In this document: positions 15,979 through 18,513 of the stretch, one piece after another | Layout: the number at the start of each line of letters is the position of its first letter | Position numbering within the stretch: position 1 is the first letter of the stretch | Source: Pelosinus fermentans | Lineage (GTDB): Bacteria > Bacillota > Negativicutes > DSM-13327 | Direction of reading: 5' to 3' | Length of the DNA stretch: 18,513 nt | Assembly: GCA_002434245.1 (NCBI GenBank) | Contig: DJJR01000042.1 | Location: forward strand, 1-18,513 | The notes under the pieces: model-generated | The model's input: only the letters and a program-made list of their open reading frames with translations | What the model was told of the DNA's origin: nothing | The model's database searches: none | Program-made: the position numbers and the translations under genes

Positions 15979-16178
15979 CTTCTCACTTCCTCATGTATAA
16001 GTAGACCCAATCCACAATATCCTTGACCACGCAGCAAAGCAAAGCGTAAAAAGAAAGACAGCGCTTTGCATCTTTTACCCCTCTGGCAGCACTGTATTCC
16101 TTTTTTCACCTGACCCATTGAATAAGGTCATGAACAACTGAGACTTTATCTATTGCTTAGTGTTATTTTTATTAATAA
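15979..16178 (-). other. About 200-nt leader of the sigma-54 transcript
   Basis: No gene fits here. In the predicted 5' leader I see two hairpins. One has an 8-bp stem, GCAAAGCG (16039-16046) with CGCTTTGC (16062-16069), and a 15-nt loop. The other is TGACC (16111-16115) with GGTCA (16126-16130). No poly-U follows either. I looked for Moco, cobalamin, TPP and FMN riboswitch signatures by eye and did not find a convincing one. Confidence 0.5.
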
Positions 16179-16234
16179 TGCAAATATTGTGCCAATTATT
16201 GTTTTATCAATCACTATTAATAAACTAAGTCTCA
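16139..16234. repeat. Imperfect inverted repeats flanking the sigma-54 promoter
   Basis: TGAGACTT at 16139-16146 recurs inverted as AAGTCTCA at 16227-16234. Similarity continues inward (TATT, then AGTG after a one-base gap) for about 24 bp each. One copy covers the predicted start site and the other ends about 13 bp upstream of the -24 box. They may be operator sites, but this is only a sequence observation. Confidence 0.45.
16179..16194 (-). promoter_or_regulatory. Sigma-54 (-24/-12) promoter
   Basis: On the minus strand TGGCAC (16194-16189), a 5-nt spacer AATAT and TTGCA (16183-16179) match the sigma-54 consensus TGGCAC-N5-TTGCW exactly. Transcription should begin near 16167 and read into the MoeA-like gene, the aldehyde oxidoreductase and the genes beyond. 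The gene for a sigma-54 activator lies immediately upstream, which strongly supports the assignment. Confidence 0.9.
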
Positions 16235-16295
16235 TGATTCAGTAAGAACATTGAATATACGTATCTGGAATGCTAAACTATTTTTTTCTTGAGCA

Positions 16296-16335
16296 ATAGA
16301 AAAATACCACCTCCAAGATAATTAGGAGATGGTAT
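16296..16335 (-). terminator. Rho-independent terminator of the sigma-54 regulator gene
   Basis: On the minus strand TACCATCTCC (16334-16325) pairs with GGAGGTGGTA (16314-16305) with one mismatch and a 10-nt loop, followed by TTTTTCTATT. It lies about 60 nt after the regulator stop and upstream of the sigma-54 promoter, so it separates regulator and target transcripts. Confidence 0.85.
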
Positions 16336-16344
16336 GCTTACTTG

Positions 16345-16365
16345 TGTCCTATTTATGTCCTATTT
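16345..16365. promoter_or_regulatory. Candidate upstream activator site: 11-bp phased direct repeat
   Basis: TGTCCTATTT occurs at 16345-16354 and again at 16356-16365, an 11-bp period that puts both copies on one face of the helix. It lies about 150-175 bp upstream of the -24 box, a usual distance for a sigma-54 activator binding site. It has no dyad symmetry, which is atypical for a Fis-type HTH dimer. Confidence 0.35.
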
Positions 16366-16393
16366 GTGTTAATCAAATGTGACATAAATACAT

Positions 16394-18400
16394 TTAGTTC
16401 TGTATCGCATATAGGTGCATTTTACGATAGAGAGTGTTACGTGAAATCCTTAATTGCCGTGCTACTATACTTACATTACCGCCACACTTGGATAATAGCG
16501 CTAAAATTTCCTGACGCTCTGCTTCAGCTAATAATTGCCTCCGCTGTTCCCGTCCAAAATGTTCATTCAATGATGGAAGCAGTGATAATTGGGCCTGACT
16601 CCGGGCTGCTCTTTGAGGAGCATACACTTCCATGGGAAGATGCGCTATCATAATGAGTCCTGACTCTGCTAAGCTCACTGCGCGTTCGACGACATTTTGA
16701 AGTTCCCGCACATTTCCAGGCCAGTCAAAATTCTCTAAACAGGCTAAAACGGCTGGATCAACATAATATATAATACCCCGATCTTTTGCTATTTTATCTA
16801 AAAAATAGTTAAACAATAAAGGAATGTCTTTCACGCGATTACGCAAAGGCGGAATCGTAATTGAGATTACATTTAAACGATAATATAAGTCTTGACGAAA
16901 GTCTCCTTTTTCTACCGCTTGGAATAAGTTTTTATTAGTTGCACAAATTACCCGTACACTGACAGGAATTACTTTATCACTGCCAATACGCATTACTTTT
17001 TTTTCCTGTAACACTCTAAGGAGAGCAATTTGCTGTTCCAAGGGCATATCACCAATCTCATCAAGGAACAACGTGCCTCCTGAAGCCAATTCAAATTTTC
17101 CTGGTTTGCCTCCCCGTACCGCTCCCGTAAAGGCACCTTCAACATAGCCAAATAGTTCACTGCCGATTAGCTCCCGTGGGATTACACCACAATTCACAGC
17201 TACAAAAGGTCCATTGCGCTGTTCGCTTCGATTATGAATCGCTTGAGCAAAAATTTCCTTACCAGTACCGCTTTCACCTTGCAGTAAAACACTGGATGAT
17301 GTTACCGCGGCAAGAGAAGACACCCTTATAACCTCTCGTATTTCTAAACTTTCTCCTACAATATCACTAAATTGCAAGGCTGCGCAATAACCACTATAAC
17401 GATTGACTAGCTTTTGTATTTGTTTGATGGGACGTAAAATAATAACGCCGCCAATCACTTTTCCTTGCTCATTTGTCAAAGGTTCACCAGAGGCTAAACA
17501 ATGAAACATATTCTTTTTAGTATTTACCATAAATTCCATATCTTCATAGGGTTCTTTATTTTTTAACATCCGCTGTGTAACAACCGTTTTACTGCCAAAT
17601 ATCCGATCAATAGACATTCCTAATACTTCCTGCTCTGCCATATTTAGAATTTCCTGGGCTGCTGGATTTAATTGGTTGACAATACCACTGTCATTGACCA
17701 TCAATACTCCATCTGACATGGTATTAAATATATTGGTTAACCAGCTGTTGGCATGTGATAACTCTTTATTTTTACGCTGAATGTTAAGCTGTGCCATGAT
17801 GGCCTCAGCAGCTGCTGCCACCATTCCCAAGGTATGTAAATGAGATCGGTACGATGCACCTGACATATTCAATATACCGATAATTTTCCCCTGATAGTCA
17901 AAAATCGGAGCGGCTGAGCAAGTCAAACAATGGAGCTTCTGACAGTAATGTTCAGCACCTGATACTTGGATCGGTTCCTTCATTACTAATGAAGTACCAA
18001 TGGCATTTGTACCTGATTGCTCGCTCCATAAAGCACCTTGAAAAAAATTGCTGGTCATTGCATTATTTAGTGTATCCTCATCTCCAAACATTTCTACAAT
18101 ATAGCCGCGTTCATCGGTTAAAGCAACCACAAAACCCGAACCCTCAACAAATTTATAAAGATTCATCATAAAGGGCTTGGCAATCTTTATAAACTCTTGC
18201 TTCTCTAATAACATGGTCGACATTGAAGCATCATCTAATTTACTATGAGTATTATAATCATAAGGGTTTATACAGGCTTGATAACATCGAACCCATGATG
18301 CAACAATTTGCGGACGCGTAGAATATTGTCTCTTATCTCCATTAATAAATCTTTCCCAGCTAGGAAGAGTATCATCTTGATAACTATTATTAATATTCAT
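16394..18400 (-). CDS. Sigma-54-dependent transcriptional activator (AcoR/Fis type, GAF-PAS-AAA+-HTH)
   Basis: A 668-aa enhancer-binding protein. The N-terminus has the AcoR-like IVASWVRCYQACINP segment, then a GAF-type sensor (about 85-210) with HYCQKLHCLTCSAAPI, a cysteine-rich stretch (CxxxxCxxC) that could sense metal or redox state. A PAS domain follows (about 215-320). The AAA+ ATPase has Walker A GESGTGKE (375-382), the sigma-54 contact loop GAFTGA (422-427) and Walker B GGTLFLDEIGD (about 441-451). A Fis-type HTH ends the protein (VSIVARQLRISRNTLYRKM). The frame opens at 18466, but AGGGTGG lies 6 nt before ATG 18400 and the upstream part overlaps a promoter. It most likely activates the -24/-12 promoter directly downstream in response to an aldehyde or related ligand. 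Confidence 0.93.
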   Translation of the reverse strand: MNINNSYQDDTLPSWERFINGDKRQYSTRPQIVASWVRCYQACINPYDYNTHSKLDDASMSTMLLEKQEFIKIAKPFMMNLYKFVEGSGFVVALTDERGYIVEMFGDEDTLNNAMTSNFFQGALWSEQSGTNAIGTSLVMKEPIQVSGAEHYCQKLHCLTCSAAPIFDYQGKIIGILNMSGASYRSHLHTLGMVAAAAEAIMAQLNIQRKNKELSHANSWLTNIFNTMSDGVLMVNDSGIVNQLNPAAQEILNMAEQEVLGMSIDRIFGSKTVVTQRMLKNKEPYEDMEFMVNTKKNMFHCLASGEPLTNEQGKVIGGVIILRPIKQIQKLVNRYSGYCAALQFSDIVGESLEIREVIRVSSLAAVTSSSVLLQGESGTGKEIFAQAIHNRSEQRNGPFVAVNCGVIPRELIGSELFGYVEGAFTGAVRGGKPGKFELASGGTLFLDEIGDMPLEQQIALLRVLQEKKVMRIGSDKVIPVSVRVICATNKNLFQAVEKGDFRQDLYYRLNVISITIPPLRNRVKDIPLLFNYFLDKIAKDRGIIYYVDPAVLACLENFDWPGNVRELQNVVERAVSLAESGLIMIAHLPMEVYAPQRAARSQAQLSLLPSLNEHFGREQRRQLLAEAERQEILALLSKCGGNVSIVARQLRISRNTLYRKMHLYAIQN

Positions 18401-18461
18401 GGCAACCACCCTCATCAATATTATAGTGATGAATTTCGCCATTACTTTACTGAAACCTGCA

Positions 18462-18492
18462 ATCATAGCAGATACTCTTTCAAAAAAATCAA
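18462..18492 (-). promoter_or_regulatory. Possible promoter of the sigma-54 regulator gene
   Basis: On the minus strand TTGATT (18492-18487), a 19-nt spacer and TATGAT (18467-18462) preceded by TGC (extended -10) give a start near 18455. The spacer is long. A perfect TATAAT nearer the gene (about 18424-18419) has no good -35, and another -10-like element at the window edge would need sequence outside it. Confidence 0.4.
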
Positions 18493-18513
18493 TCCTCGTA
18501 TAATATATTTAAG

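Noticed and set aside
15979..16178. A Moco or cobalamin-type riboswitch in the leader of the MoeA-like gene
   Set aside because: A few short strings look suggestive (GGTGAAA, GTGCTGCC), but the conserved boxes and overall fold are not there by eye. A covariance model search would decide.
18401..18466. Longer N-terminus of the sigma-54 regulator
   Set aside because: The extra 22 codons lack a ribosome binding site, overlap promoter-like sequence, and precede a better-placed ATG.

Overview
The window looks like a chromosomal segment of an anaerobic, moderately AT-rich Firmicute. My best guess is a Negativicute of the Sporomusa/Pelosinus type. This is inferred from a lysine-serine (Gram-positive-style) signal peptidase, Shine-Dalgarno-rich starts, Mo-hydroxylase genes and a sigma-54 regulator. 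No rRNA, tRNA, insertion sequence or CRISPR array was seen.

Layout. On the + strand, 22-588 is signal peptidase I. It is followed by a nested inverted repeat (615-710) and a bidirectional terminator (759-800). Almost everything else is on the minus strand and reads from right to left. An AcoR-type sigma-54 activator (18400-16394) ends at its own terminator (16335-16296). Just beyond it is a match to the -24/-12 sigma-54 promoter consensus (16194-16179) with a 200-nt leader. That promoter should drive a MoeA-like molybdopterin-binding protein, a Desulfovibrio gigas-type aldehyde oxidoreductase (912 aa), a large FAD/Fe-S/CCG-domain electron-transfer protein, a 66-aa CxxC protein, a methyltransferase and a 68-aa zinc-ribbon protein (8582). 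A small + strand gene of unknown function (8093-8545) with its own terminator interrupts the run. A second minus-strand operon follows: XdhC split over two genes, a MocA-like nucleotidyltransferase fused to an HD domain, a multi-cysteine radical SAM enzyme, an AMP-forming ligase, a histidine phosphatase and a C_GCAxxG_C_C protein. Last comes moaA, which has its own strong sigma-A-type promoter.

How the genes work together. The aldehyde oxidoreductase keeps the eight [2Fe-2S] cysteines and the catalytic glutamate at almost the same residue numbers I remember for the D. gigas enzyme, which uses molybdopterin cytosine dinucleotide (MCD). MoaA, the MoeA-like protein, the MocA-like cytidylyltransferase and XdhC are the expected supply and insertion machinery for such a cofactor. 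The remaining genes (radical SAM, methyltransferase, AMP ligase, phosphatase, C_GCAxxG_C_C and CxxC proteins) are not needed for any textbook Mo hydroxylase. From memory, they match a conserved neighbourhood first numbered DVU_1551 to DVU_1559 in Desulfovibrio vulgaris, which has family names but no established biochemistry. The most interesting reading is a dedicated system, under sigma-54 control, that builds or modifies the cofactor or an electron carrier of this aldehyde oxidoreductase.

Several starts were moved inward from the longest open frame because a good ribosome binding site lies inside it (moaA, the C_GCAxxG protein, the radical SAM enzyme, the small XdhC, the + strand gene and the regulator).
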